This document shows positions 19,697 through 29,006 of a stretch of 64,000 bases of DNA, piece after piece. Each line of letters opens with the position of its first letter. Positions within the stretch are counted from its first letter, which is position 1. The translations under genes and the position numbers were made by a program. The stretch is taken from the NCBI RefSeq assembly GCF_000515235.1, contig NZ_KI911558.1, positions 2,021,466-2,085,465 of the forward strand. Direction: 5' to 3'. Origin of the DNA: Synechococcus sp. CC9616. Lineage in GTDB: Bacteria > Cyanobacteriota > Cyanobacteriia > PCC-6307 > Cyanobiaceae. The notes beneath the pieces were generated by a model. That model searched no databases. It was not told the DNA's origin and was given only the letters and a program-made list of their open reading frames with translations.

Positions 19697-21294
19697 TGGT
19701 TTTCGACTGGTTCCAGCGAGGTGCGGATCAACCAGGGGAACCGCAGCCCACGCCTTCACCACAGATCAAAACGGAGAATCCAACAGGGTCCTCCCCGCAA
19801 CAGGACCCTGGATTTTCCCCTGATTCGTCGCTGGACACGGTTACAGCGCCGCCGACGAATCCAACGTCATCTCCAGAGGATGAAGCGCTGGTCTGGGCCC
19901 GAGAGGCCTATGCCCGTCTCAAGGCTCAGCAGCAAGCATCAGAGTCCGTCCCTGCTCAGCAGCCTTCCCCGGAACCAAGTCCAGAGCCAAGTCCTGAACC
20001 GACTCCGGAGCCCACACCGAGCCCTGAGCCCACTCTGGATTCAACGCCCACACCAACGCCAGCGGCAACGACGTCGACGGTTGATGACGTGCCCTCCGAA
20101 GCGGTTGCCGAGTTAGTTGCACCGGCGTTGTCCTTTCTCGAGCAGGCCGCGGCCCAGCGTCAGCTGCGTCAGCAGGAACAGGAGGCGCGTGCTGCTGAAT
20201 TGCCTTCTCAGTCATCGCCGAGTCCAACAGAGGCTCCGGCCTCGAGCTCATCGGTTGCCGAGTCGAATGAACCGACCCTTGGTGCTTTCGACGAGGATTT
20301 CACCTGGTCGGCAGAGGTTCTCGCAGCGCAGGGACGCCTTGCCGATCAGGTGTCGCTTGAGGAGATTGATTGGCTGAGTCGGCTCCGGCGCGGCCTCGAG
20401 AAGACCCGACAGGGCTTCGTGACCGGATTGTTGGAAAACCTTGGCGATGACCCGCTCACGCCTGAGGTTCTCGATGATCTGGAAACCCTGTTGCTGCGTG
20501 CTGATGCCGGAGTCCAGGCCACCGATCAGGTGCTTGATGCCCTGCGTCAGCGGATGAATCAGGAGGTTGTCGAACCTGCCGAAGGTATTCGCTTTCTCAA
20601 GGAACAGCTTCGGGGCCTTCTGGAGGAACCGATCCGCAGCAGTGGCGTGGATCTGCTGGCACCCGAACGCGGTCGTCTCAACATCTGGTTGATGGTTGGT
20701 GTTAACGGTGTCGGTAAAACAACCACCCTCGGGAAGATTGCCAACCTGGCCGTTCGCAGCGGCTACTCGGCTCTCATTGCCGCAGCGGACACCTTCAGAG
20801 CCGCTGCAGTGCAGCAATTGCAGGTCTGGGGTGACCGCAGTGACGTGACAGTGGTTTCCAATCCCAGTGACAACGCGGATCCGGCTGCGGTTGTTTTTGA
20901 TGCGATCGGAGCGGCACGTTCGCGGCAGGCCGATCTGCTTCTGGTCGATACGGCAGGCCGCCTGCAGACGAAGCACAACCTGATGGAAGAGCTTCAGAAA
21001 GTCCGCAAGATCATCGACAGGCTGGCTCCGGAGTCGAAGGTCGAATCCCTTCTGGTGCTGGATGCCAGTCAGGGACAGAACGGATTGAGGCAGGCCATGG
21101 CCTTTGCCAAAGCTGCTGGGCTCACGGGTGTTGTGATCACCAAGCTGGACGGCACAGCTCGCGGAGGAGTTGCCTTGGCTGTGTCGTCGGAAGCTGGATT
21201 ACCCATCCGGTTCATCGGTGCTGGCGAGGGCATTCGCGACCTGCGCCCCTTCAACAGCTTTGAATTTGTCGAAGCTCTCTTGGCGGGGCGCTAA
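19696..21294 (+). CDS. ftsY: Signal recognition particle receptor FtsY
   Basis: GTPase that docks SRP-bound ribosomes at the membrane. The C-terminal NG domain has G1 GVNGVGKTTT (335-344), DTAGRLQTKHNL and the TKLDGTARGG motif. The first 200 residues form an acidic, disordered region (the A domain), including a Pro-Glu-Ser/Thr repeat near 90-112 whose units are SPEP and TPEP. This repetitive coding stretch is at about 19963-20031. The start ATG overlaps the nusB stop. The acidic tail is expected to assist membrane and translocon contact. Confidence 0.95.
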   Translation: MVFDWFQRGADQPGEPQPTPSPQIKTENPTGSSPQQDPGFSPDSSLDTVTAPPTNPTSSPEDEALVWAREAYARLKAQQQASESVPAQQPSPEPSPEPSPEPTPEPTPSPEPTLDSTPTPTPAATTSTVDDVPSEAVAELVAPALSFLEQAAAQRQLRQQEQEARAAELPSQSSPSPTEAPASSSSVAESNEPTLGAFDEDFTWSAEVLAAQGRLADQVSLEEIDWLSRLRRGLEKTRQGFVTGLLENLGDDPLTPEVLDDLETLLLRADAGVQATDQVLDALRQRMNQEVVEPAEGIRFLKEQLRGLLEEPIRSSGVDLLAPERGRLNIWLMVGVNGVGKTTTLGKIANLAVRSGYSALIAAADTFRAAAVQQLQVWGDRSDVTVVSNPSDNADPAAVVFDAIGAARSRQADLLLVDTAGRLQTKHNLMEELQKVRKIIDRLAPESKVESLLVLDASQGQNGLRQAMAFAKAAGLTGVVITKLDGTARGGVALAVSSEAGLPIRFIGAGEGIRDLRPFNSFEFVEALLAGR

Positions 21295-21345
21295 AGCACC
21301 GACGCCAAGCCGTTGCTACCTTGCGACTCCCCCGGTGGCCAGGCC

Positions 21346-22758
21346 TTGAGCAGCAAGCCACCCCGTCGACATCCTTCCACGCCTCTGCGAAGCGCCAATC
21401 CAACGCCGCAGGCGATGGCGTCATTGCGCCAGCTCTTCGACAGTCTCAGCGGGGAACAGCGGCGAAATCAAGACCTTCTGGTGTCTCTGGGCTTTGCTCT
21501 GCGGAGCTTCACCAATCTGCACCGCTTTCTGGAACTCGTTCCAGTGGTGGCATCTCGGCTGCTCACAGTGGATGGAGCCCTGTTGGTGCCGTTTCAGGCC
21601 GACGGCAGGCTTTGGCGCGATCAGCTGCAGGCCGTTCCAGCTGACGATTGCCAGGAGCTGCTGCGCCGACTCGCTGGTTTCGAGCCCGGCCATGCTGCCG
21701 GCTTCGGAACCGAGGAAAGCCAGCTGTTCGACATGGATCGATTGGTCCAGCGTCTGTTTCCACGGGCTGGCATGTTTGCCACCTCCGTCGTGTCTCGCGG
21801 ACGTCCGCGAGGACGTCTGTATGTTTTTGATCTCGCAGGGGAACTCGTCTGGACCGATGTGCATCGCCGCCATGCCCAGCTTGTCGCTGATCTGGCTGGT
21901 GTCGCGATCGAAAATGATCAAATGCTGCAGGAAGCCCGTCGCCACGAACGGGTTGATCGACAGCTGAGCATCGGTGCGGAAATTCAGGCCCAGCTTTTGC
22001 CGGATCGCTGTCCTGTGATCGAAGGTGTTGAACTTGCGGCTCGTTGCAGGCCCGCGTTTCAAGTCGGAGGCGATTACTACGACTTCATTCCAACCCGACC
22101 GGAATTGATGGGTCGTCGTCGCGAGAGAGGTCGCTGGGCCCTGGTGATGGGGGATGTGATGGGTAAGGGAATTCCAGCTGGATTGCTGATGACCATGCTG
22201 CGGGGAATGCTGCGCGCTGAAGTGCTCAGCGGTCTTCCACCGGATCGCATCCTGCACGATCTGAACCAGCTGGCCCAGGAGGACCTGGCTCAGTCGCATC
22301 GCTTCGTGACGTTGTTTTATTCAGATTTCGATCCGCGTACCCGCTTGCTCCGTTACGCCAATGCTGCTCACAATCCACCGCTGCTCTGGCGCGCCGAGCG
22401 GCGCAATATCAGTCGTCTGGATGCCGCGGGGCTCCTGATCGGATTGCAGCCGGAAGCGGATTACAGCAGTGGGGAGGTTCGCCTGGAGCCGGGAGATGTC
22501 CTGCTCTATTACACAGATGGCGTCACCGAAGCACCGGGAATCACGGGTGATCGATTCGATGAGGCGCGGTTGATCCGAGCGTTGGAGAGTGCTTGTCGCA
22601 GTGGTCAAGGATCCCAGGGGATCCTTGACACCTTGTTTGAACGGCTGGATCGCTTCGTCGGTTCTGATCGTCAGCTCGAGGACGATGCCTCGATGGTGGT
22701 GCTCAAGGTGCCGGAGGCGGTCACGTTGCCGAGTGTGAGTCTGCGCTCCTCGCCCTGA
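21346..22758 (+). CDS. RsbU/SpoIIE-type PP2C serine phosphatase with GAF-like sensor
   Basis: Probable protein-serine phosphatase of the RsbU/SpoIIE group, which usually act on anti-sigma antagonist proteins in partner-switching pathways. The first 200 residues resemble a GAF-type sensor (ELVPVVASRLLTVDGALLV). The phosphatase domain has GGDYYDFI, GDVMGKGIPAGLLMTML and LLYYTDGVTEA with its metal-binding Asp residues. I chose TTG 21346 (LSSKPPRRH); TTG 21313 and ATG 21415 are alternatives. No anti-sigma or antagonist genes are adjacent, so its target is unknown. It is co-oriented with ftsY and argH. Confidence 0.87.
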   Translation: MSSKPPRRHPSTPLRSANPTPQAMASLRQLFDSLSGEQRRNQDLLVSLGFALRSFTNLHRFLELVPVVASRLLTVDGALLVPFQADGRLWRDQLQAVPADDCQELLRRLAGFEPGHAAGFGTEESQLFDMDRLVQRLFPRAGMFATSVVSRGRPRGRLYVFDLAGELVWTDVHRRHAQLVADLAGVAIENDQMLQEARRHERVDRQLSIGAEIQAQLLPDRCPVIEGVELAARCRPAFQVGGDYYDFIPTRPELMGRRRERGRWALVMGDVMGKGIPAGLLMTMLRGMLRAEVLSGLPPDRILHDLNQLAQEDLAQSHRFVTLFYSDFDPRTRLLRYANAAHNPPLLWRAERRNISRLDAAGLLIGLQPEADYSSGEVRLEPGDVLLYYTDGVTEAPGITGDRFDEARLIRALESACRSGQGSQGILDTLFERLDRFVGSDRQLEDDASMVVLKVPEAVTLPSVSLRSSP

Positions 22759-22785
22759 CAAGCTGTTGGCACAGGCTTGTGGGTC

Positions 22786-24198
22786 ATGGCTGGCGGGGTT
22801 ACGGGTGGCTCGGATGGAACCTGGAGCGATCGGTTTGAGCAGGGACTTCATCCTTTTATTGAGCGCTTCAACGCGTCGATCGGGTTTGATCTTGCGCTTC
22901 TCCAGGAAGATTTAGATGGTTCGATCGCCCATGCCCGAATGCTTGCGGGTTGCGGAGTGATCACAACTGACGAGGCGGATCAGATTGTCGGGGGCTTAGA
23001 GACGATCCGTGCTGAAGCGGCCAGCGGCGTTTTTCAGCCGGGACTGGCGGATGAGGATGTTCATTTCGCCGTCGAACGCCGTTTAATCGCCTTACTGGGA
23101 CCAATCGGCAAAAAGCTCCATACCGGTCGCAGTCGTAATGATCAGGTCGGGACCGATCTCCGACTCTGGCTTCGTCGTCGTCTTGATGAACTCGATCCTG
23201 GTCTGGGCCGATTGCAGACGGCGTTGTGGCGGCAGGCGGATCGCCATCGCAGCACGTTGATTCCCGGTTACACACACCTGCAGCGGGCACAGCCGCTCTG
23301 TCTTGCTCACCATCTGCTGGCCTACATCGAAATGCTTCAGCGGGATCGCGATCGTCTTGGAGATGTCCGCAAACGGGTGAACATTTGCCCTCTTGGTGCT
23401 GCCGCCTTGGCGGGCACGTCAGTTCCGATTGACCGACGCCAGACAGCCAATGAGCTTGGCTTTGCTGCTCCTTATGCGAACAGCCTGGATGCGGTGAGCG
23501 ATCGCGATTTCTGTGTTGAGTTCACAGCTGCAGCGTCTCTCGTCATGGCCCATCTCAGTCGGCTGGCTGAGGAAGTGATTGTCTGGGCGTCAGAGGAGTT
23601 CGGGTTTGTGGGGCTGAGCGACCGTTGCGCCACAGGGAGCAGCTTGATGCCCCAGAAAAAAAATCCGGATGTGCCGGAACTCGTTCGTGGAAAGTGCGGT
23701 CGGGTGTTCGGACACCTTCAGAGCCTGCTCACCATGATCAAGGGTCTTCCTTTGGCCTACAACAAGGATTTTCAGGAAGACAAGGAAGCGTTGTTCGATG
23801 CCGTGCGCACGACTCGGGACTGCGTTGAAGCGATGGCGATTTTGTTTGAAGAGGGGTTGACGTTTCGTCCTGAGCGGCTGGAACAGGCGGTGGAACAGGA
23901 TTTCTCCAACGCCACCGATGTGGCTGATTACCTCGTGGCCAAAGGGGTGCCGTTTCGTGAGGCATACCAGTTGGTGGGTTCCGTGGTGCGCCATTGCCTG
24001 GAACGCTCATGCCTGCTCAGGGATCTCAGCCTCGAGGAGTGGAAGCGACTTCACCCGGCCTTTGAGGGGGATTTGCATGACGCCCTGGCCGCTCGTGCTG
24101 TTGTTGCCGCTCGTCGCAGCGAAGGGGGCACCGCTTTCGAGCGGGTGGATGAACAGCTGATCGCCTGGTCGGATCGACTCGATCTCGGCATCGAATGA
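22786..24198 (+). CDS. argH: Argininosuccinate lyase
   Basis: Last step of arginine synthesis: argininosuccinate to arginine and fumarate. The superfamily signature [12 protein letters not shown] contains the catalytic Ser loop; [19 protein letters not shown] and [12 protein letters not shown]-type blocks (here [13 protein letters not shown]) confirm the family. 470 residues from ATG 22786; a TTG nine bases upstream is possible. An A8 run at 23656-23663 encodes the conserved QKKN and is not unusual. The gene is the last clear member of the series starting at 18322. Confidence 0.96.
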   Translation: MAGGVTGGSDGTWSDRFEQGLHPFIERFNASIGFDLALLQEDLDGSIAHARMLAGCGVITTDEADQIVGGLETIRAEAASGVFQPGLADEDVHFAVERRLIALLGPIGKKLHTGRSRNDQVGTDLRLWLRRRLDELDPGLGRLQTALWRQADRHRSTLIPGYTHLQRAQPLCLAHHLLAYIEMLQRDRDRLGDVRKRVNICPLGAAALAGTSVPIDRRQTANELGFAAPYANSLDAVSDRDFCVEFTAAASLVMAHLSRLAEEVIVWASEEFGFVGLSDRCATGSSLMPQKKNPDVPELVRGKCGRVFGHLQSLLTMIKGLPLAYNKDFQEDKEALFDAVRTTRDCVEAMAILFEEGLTFRPERLEQAVEQDFSNATDVADYLVAKGVPFREAYQLVGSVVRHCLERSCLLRDLSLEEWKRLHPAFEGDLHDALAARAVVAARRSEGGTAFERVDEQLIAWSDRLDLGIE

Positions 24199-24242
24199 TC
24201 GACCGGGATGACCCGGTTGCGAAAACGGGTCTACGCTGAAAT

Positions 24243-24316
24243 GACCAGAGGTACGTGCTTCTCCTTCGAAGTCCAGGACCCATGGTGATAATCCAGGTCC
24301 CTCCGGTCCTTTTTTT
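24243..24316 (+). promoter_or_regulatory. Terminator-like hairpin in the leader of the RNA-binding protein gene (possible attenuator)
   Basis: The arms 24275-24280 (AGGACC) and 24305-24310 (GGTCCT) can pair and are followed by a T-run (24310-24316), a weak intrinsic-terminator layout with a long loop. Two competing pairings exist. GGACC at 24276-24280 can pair with GGTCC at 24296-24300. The segment 24243-24251 can pair with 24300-24308 with one mismatch, which would break the terminator arm. Only 20 bases separate the T-run from the start codon, so the promoter for the next gene should lie upstream of the hairpin. It could simply be the argH terminator. Confidence 0.45.
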
Positions 24317-24336
24317 CGTACTCAGTCCACTTAAAA

Positions 24337-24936
<600 letters not shown>

Positions 24937-24943
24937 TTGATGG

Positions 24944-25948
24944 TTAGAGGCCGGCATCCCTGAGTTGTTGGCCTGCTGATTCAAGAACGCCGATCCCTGC
25001 GTCCCGACGTTGGGCGTTTAAGCCGATTTCACGACGCCAGTGGCGCGCTCCTGGGACACCTTCCACCAGTTGAACGAGATGGCGGCAGAGATCCCATAGC
25101 CGACCGCCGCGTTTGAGATGCGCTTCCGCGTGAGGCAGAAGTCCCTGCACCACATCGGATGCCTTGACCGTCTTCGGTAAATCGTCAAAGACATTGGCGT
25201 CGATGCACTGCCATCGCAGTGGATGGGCGTATGCAGCGCGGCCCACCATGGCTCCGTCGCAATGTTGCAACGCTTTCAGACAGTCCTCTGGTGATTCCAG
25301 ACCGCCGTTGAGTTCGATCAGCAGGTGAGGACGACGTTCCTTCAGCGCTGTCACGCGTTCATGCTGCAGAGGTGGAATCGTTCGGTTCTGTTTCGGATCG
25401 AGCCCTTCGAGCCAGGCTTTCCGCGCGTGAATGGCAAAACGGCTTGCTCCTGCTGAGGCAACCCGATCCACAAAGGCCGTCAGCAGGGCATCACTATCGA
25501 GATCATCAATGCCAATCCTGTGTTTCACCGTTACCGGACGGTCAGTGGCTGCGCACATCGCTTCAACGCAGCGGGCTACAAGATCAGGCTCCGCCATCAG
25601 ACAGGCCCCAAAATTTCCAGCTTGAACTTTCTGGCTTGGGCAACCGATGTTCAAGTTGATCTCGTCATAACCCCAGTCCGTCGCCAGCCGTGCGGCCTCA
25701 GCCAGAAGGGCGGGATCGTCACCTCCGATCTGCAGAGCGATTGGATGTTCGATCGGATCAAAATCCAGAAGTCGTTGCTTGCGATCGCTGTGATGGAGTG
25801 CCTGGGCGACCACCATCTCGGAATACAGGAGCGCACGTTGGCTGATTTGGCGCATCAGCACGCGGAAATGTCGATCGGTGCAGTCGAGCATCGGCGCCAC
25901 GCTGAAGCGATAGGCGCCCATTAATTGATGGGGCTCAACGGAGTTCAT
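24944..25948 (-). CDS. dusA: tRNA-dihydrouridine synthase (DusA type)
   Basis: FMN enzyme reducing uridines in the tRNA D-loop. The N-terminal SVAPMLDCTDRHFR is typical of DusA, followed by LNIGCPSQKVQAGNFGACLM with the catalytic Cys, and VTVKHRIGID and ELNGGLES for FMN binding. 334 residues from the ATG at 25948. It is convergent with the RNA-binding protein gene (7-base gap). The subtype call rests on the TDRH and GNFGACLM forms. Confidence 0.92.
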   Translation of the reverse strand: MNSVEPHQLMGAYRFSVAPMLDCTDRHFRVLMRQISQRALLYSEMVVAQALHHSDRKQRLLDFDPIEHPIALQIGGDDPALLAEAARLATDWGYDEINLNIGCPSQKVQAGNFGACLMAEPDLVARCVEAMCAATDRPVTVKHRIGIDDLDSDALLTAFVDRVASAGASRFAIHARKAWLEGLDPKQNRTIPPLQHERVTALKERRPHLLIELNGGLESPEDCLKALQHCDGAMVGRAAYAHPLRWQCIDANVFDDLPKTVKASDVVQGLLPHAEAHLKRGGRLWDLCRHLVQLVEGVPGARHWRREIGLNAQRRDAGIGVLESAGQQLRDAGL

Positions 25949-26018
25949 CGCCCCATGCTGCCTGTCAGTCGTTTTTCAGCTCGTTTAGAACCATCTGGCT
26001 GACCTTTCTTCTGCATCG

Positions 26019-26513
26019 ATGACTCAGATCGCTGCTGCTCTAACCAGACGCTCGCTGCTCTTCGCTGCTTTGACCGGTCCCTTCTGGCGACTCAAGCCAG
26101 CCTTGGCGGCATCCAAAGCTGCTGATCCTGCCTGGGATCTCAGTCAGGAGGATTGGCGCAAGCGGTTGTCTGCCGATGCCTATCGGGTGCTGCGTGAGGA
26201 GGGCACGGAGCGCCCATTCACCAGTCCGCTGAACAGCGAGAAGCGTTCGGGGACCTACCACTGCGCTGGCTGTGACCTCCCCCTGTTTTCCTCAGAAGCC
26301 AAGTTCGATAGCGGAACCGGTTGGCCCAGTTTCTGGCAGTTCCTGCCCCAGGCCGTGGCAACGAAAGTAGATTTCAAACTGATTATTCCGCGCACGGAAT
26401 ATCACTGCCGGCGCTGCGGTGGTCATCAGGGCCACGTGTTTAATGACGGACCGCGACCGACGGGAAAGCGTTACTGCAACAACGGAGTTGCCCTCCGCTT
26501 CCAGCCTGCTTGA
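26019..26513 (+). CDS. msrB: Peptide-methionine (R)-S-oxide reductase, exported form
   Basis: Repairs oxidised methionine (R-sulfoxide) in proteins. The N-terminus TRRSLLFAALTG looks like a twin-arginine signal, with likely cleavage after ALAA near residue 31, so the enzyme probably acts outside the cytoplasm, perhaps in the periplasm or thylakoid lumen. The SelR domain has the zinc pairs CAGC and CRRC, GTGWPSFW, EYHC and the catalytic Cys in RYCNNG. 164 residues. The downstream flavoprotein gene overlaps its 3' end. Confidence 0.94.
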   Translation: MTQIAAALTRRSLLFAALTGPFWRLKPALAASKAADPAWDLSQEDWRKRLSADAYRVLREEGTERPFTSPLNSEKRSGTYHCAGCDLPLFSSEAKFDSGTGWPSFWQFLPQAVATKVDFKLIIPRTEYHCRRCGGHQGHVFNDGPRPTGKRYCNNGVALRFQPA

Positions 26514-27753
26514 TCTGATTGTCGTTGGCGGTGGTCCCGCTGGATATATGGCAGCGATCACTGCCGCTGAGCAGGGAATTCAGCAGGTGCTGTTGCTTGA
26601 AGGAACACCTGAGCCCTTGCAGAAAGTGCGCATCAGTGGGGGTGGTCGCTGCAATGTGACCCATGCCTGCTGGGACCCCCGTGAACTGGCCACCCATTAC
26701 CCCCGTGGCAGTCGACCACTGCGGGGTCCGTTCAGTCGTTTCGCCTGCGGGGACGCGATCGCCTGGTTTGAAGACCACGGGCTCACGCTGGTGGAGGAGC
26801 CTGATGGGCGGATGTTTCCGCAGCAGAACCGCTCCGAGGCGGTGATCCAGTGCCTGCAGAACGCTGCCCGGGCCACGGGTGTTCAGCTGCTTACCAAGGC
26901 GATGGTCCAGCACGTGCGCGTTCACCCCGAGGGTGGCTTTGTGCTCGAGGGCCGCGGCCTGGAGCCTGTGCATGCACGCAGCTTGATGCTGGCCACGGGG
27001 GGACATCCCAGCGGCCGAAAACTGGCTGAGGCCCTGGGCCACCAGGTGGTGCCTCCGGTGCCATCGCTGTTCAGCCTCACCCTGCAGGCGCCGGTACTGA
27101 ACGCTTGCAGTGGCATCGCCATCGACGATGTGGGCCTCGATCTGAAACTTGGCAACCAGCGTTTCCGCCAGACCGGGCGGGTGTTGATCACCCATCGCGG
27201 TCTCAGCGGTCCTGCCACGCTGCGTCTCTCAGCCTTTGCTGCCAGGGCGCTTCATGAGAGCCGTTACAGGGGTGAGCTGAAGCTGGATTGGAGTGCTGGG
27301 CTGGGACGCTCGGGAGTGACCGAGCGGTTGCAGCAATGGCGGCAGGAGCAGGCCCGACGAACGCTTTCAGCAGCCAAGCCTTTTGAGCATCTGCCAAGGC
27401 GGCTCTGGCAGGCCTTCCTGACCCTGGCCGCTGTGGAGGCTGAGCGCCGTTGGGCCGATCTGCCGATCAAGGCCGAGCGTCAATTGGTAGAGCTGCTCTG
27501 CGCCCAGAGTTTGTCGATCACAGGACGCGGGCCCTTTGGGGAGGAGTTCGTCACCGCCGGCGGTGTCGACTTGGGGGACGTCAACTTGGCCACGATGGAG
27601 AGCCGTCGCTGTCCCGGTCTTTATCTGGCCGGTGAACTGCTGGATGTGGACGGGGTGACCGGTGGATTCAATTTTCAGGCCTGTTGGAGTGGCGGTTGGT
27701 TGGCGGGTCAGGCGGTGGCTGCAGCACTTACTGGATCTGATCAAACACGGTGA
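26488..27753 (+). CDS. BaiN/HI0933-type NAD(P)/FAD-dependent oxidoreductase
   Basis: Flavoprotein of the HI0933/YhiN/BaiN family, whose physiological substrate is generally unknown. It has the N-terminal dinucleotide motif VVGGGPAGYMAA, the family RISGGGRCNVTHAC, and the C-terminal FAD-binding run GLYLAGELLDVDGVTGG and NFQACWSGGW. I used TTG 26488, which puts the FAD motif near residue 12 as in relatives; GTG 26419 would add 23 residues overlapping msrB more deeply. About 421 residues. Its 3' end overlaps pilC on the opposite strand by 26 bases. Confidence 0.88.
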   Translation: MPSASSLLDLIVVGGGPAGYMAAITAAEQGIQQVLLLEGTPEPLQKVRISGGGRCNVTHACWDPRELATHYPRGSRPLRGPFSRFACGDAIAWFEDHGLTLVEEPDGRMFPQQNRSEAVIQCLQNAARATGVQLLTKAMVQHVRVHPEGGFVLEGRGLEPVHARSLMLATGGHPSGRKLAEALGHQVVPPVPSLFSLTLQAPVLNACSGIAIDDVGLDLKLGNQRFRQTGRVLITHRGLSGPATLRLSAFAARALHESRYRGELKLDWSAGLGRSGVTERLQQWRQEQARRTLSAAKPFEHLPRRLWQAFLTLAAVEAERRWADLPIKAERQLVELLCAQSLSITGRGPFGEEFVTAGGVDLGDVNLATMESRRCPGLYLAGELLDVDGVTGGFNFQACWSGGWLAGQAVAAALTGSDQTR

Positions 27754-28987
27754 ACATCGGCAGATACATCGCCAGAAGAATTGAACCCACAATTCCTCCG
27801 ACCACAACAATCATGGCGGGTTCAAGCATGGACGTGAGCGCCTTCACCATCGCGCTCACCTCGTCTTCATAGAAGTCGGCAACCTTGCTCAACATCTTGT
27901 CCATTTCTCCTGTTTCTTCGCCGATCGCCAACATATTGAGTGCCATATCAGGGAGAACTTTCTGGCGAATCAGTGCTGTGCTCAGCAATACTCCCTCCTG
28001 CACCATGGTCCGTGACGCGATGATTGCATCAGAAATAATGGTGTTTCCAGCTGTCTGACTGGAAATTTCCAAAGACATCAGTATCGGAACACCAGCTCTA
28101 GTCAGTGAGCTGAAGATCCGGCAGAATTGAGCTGTCGCCGTCATCATGATCAGATTGCCGAACAGAGGTAATTTGAGGACAAGGCGATCAATAGTGCGTC
28201 GACCTTTGTATGTGCCGTAATAGCGACCGAACAGCCATATCATAATTAATAGTGTTCCCACAATGTAAAGAGCCGTTGTCGATCGAAGTAATTTGCTCAG
28301 ATCGACAAGTAGTTGGGTAAATGCTGGAAGCTCTGCCCCAAGATCCTCAAAAATTCCAGCAAATGTTGGGATCAAAAAGATCGTCATCCCTAAAAATACC
28401 AGGATTGCAATGACAAGTACGGCAACGGGATATCCCAGTGCCCCTTTGATTTGATTTTGTAATTTTGCATTGTCTTCCAATAATTTTGCAAGGCGCTTGA
28501 GAGATTCATCAAGAACTCCACCGGCCTCACCTGCCTCCACCATGGCAACACTGAGCTGATCAAAGACCTTTGGCCATTGGCGAATAGCAGCCCCAAGAGA
28601 GACGCCTTCGTTCACATCCAGGCTCACTTTGGTGAGTGCTCGTTTGAACATTGGTAGTTTCTGTTGTGTTGTCATAAGATCCAGGCTGCGAACAATCGGC
28701 ACTCCGGCGTCCACTAGGGCTGCAAGCTTGCTGGCAAAAACAGCTTTCTCTTTGACCCCAGGCGGTTTCTCAAAAGCTCGTCCAAGATCGAATGACAGCA
28801 GGGATTGTTGTTCGTCCTTGCCGTTTTGATTGGTATTTTTTTTTCCGGTGTCGGCGGCCTTCAATTCAGTGGCTTTAATGCCCCTGCGGCGCAGTAAGCG
28901 CTTTGCTTCCACCAGGTCTGCAGCCTTCAGTGTGAGGTTGCGAGGCTGGCCAGTGGAACTGTTGTAAGTGGCGACGAAGGAGGCCAT
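27728..28987 (-). CDS. pilC: Type IV pilus inner-membrane platform protein PilC
   Basis: Polytopic platform on which the PilB and PilT motors act. Two T2SSF repeats are visible, each with FASKLAALVDAGVP-like and FCRIFSSLTRAGVPI openings, and transmembrane helices near residues 185-215, 235-255 and the C-terminus. 419 residues, full length. It is last in the pilB-pilT-pilC operon, 19 bases after pilT. Two oddities: GC falls to about 35-47 percent in 28201-28500, against about 58 percent in pilT, and an A9 run (28836-28844) encodes Gly-Lys-Lys-Asn around residue 49. The frame is intact here. Confidence 0.94.
   Translation of the reverse strand: MASFVATYNSSTGQPRNLTLKAADLVEAKRLLRRRGIKATELKAADTGKKNTNQNGKDEQQSLLSFDLGRAFEKPPGVKEKAVFASKLAALVDAGVPIVRSLDLMTTQQKLPMFKRALTKVSLDVNEGVSLGAAIRQWPKVFDQLSVAMVEAGEAGGVLDESLKRLAKLLEDNAKLQNQIKGALGYPVAVLVIAILVFLGMTIFLIPTFAGIFEDLGAELPAFTQLLVDLSKLLRSTTALYIVGTLLIMIWLFGRYYGTYKGRRTIDRLVLKLPLFGNLIMMTATAQFCRIFSSLTRAGVPILMSLEISSQTAGNTIISDAIIASRTMVQEGVLLSTALIRQKVLPDMALNMLAIGEETGEMDKMLSKVADFYEDEVSAMVKALTSMLEPAMIVVVGGIVGSILLAMYLPMFTVFDQIQ
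28836..28844 (-). repeat. A9 homopolymer inside pilC
   Basis: Nine adenines on the coding (minus) strand encode Lys-Lys-Asn in a charged linker before the first T2SSF domain. A one-base slip would truncate PilC near residue 50, so this is a possible on/off site, unproven. Confidence 0.6.
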
Positions 28988-29006
28988 CTTTCAACTCGTC
29001 AGCGGT

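Noticed and set aside
23656-23663. A8 run in argH as a slippage site
   Set aside because: It encodes the highly conserved QKKN of the lyase signature, so it is explained by protein constraint.
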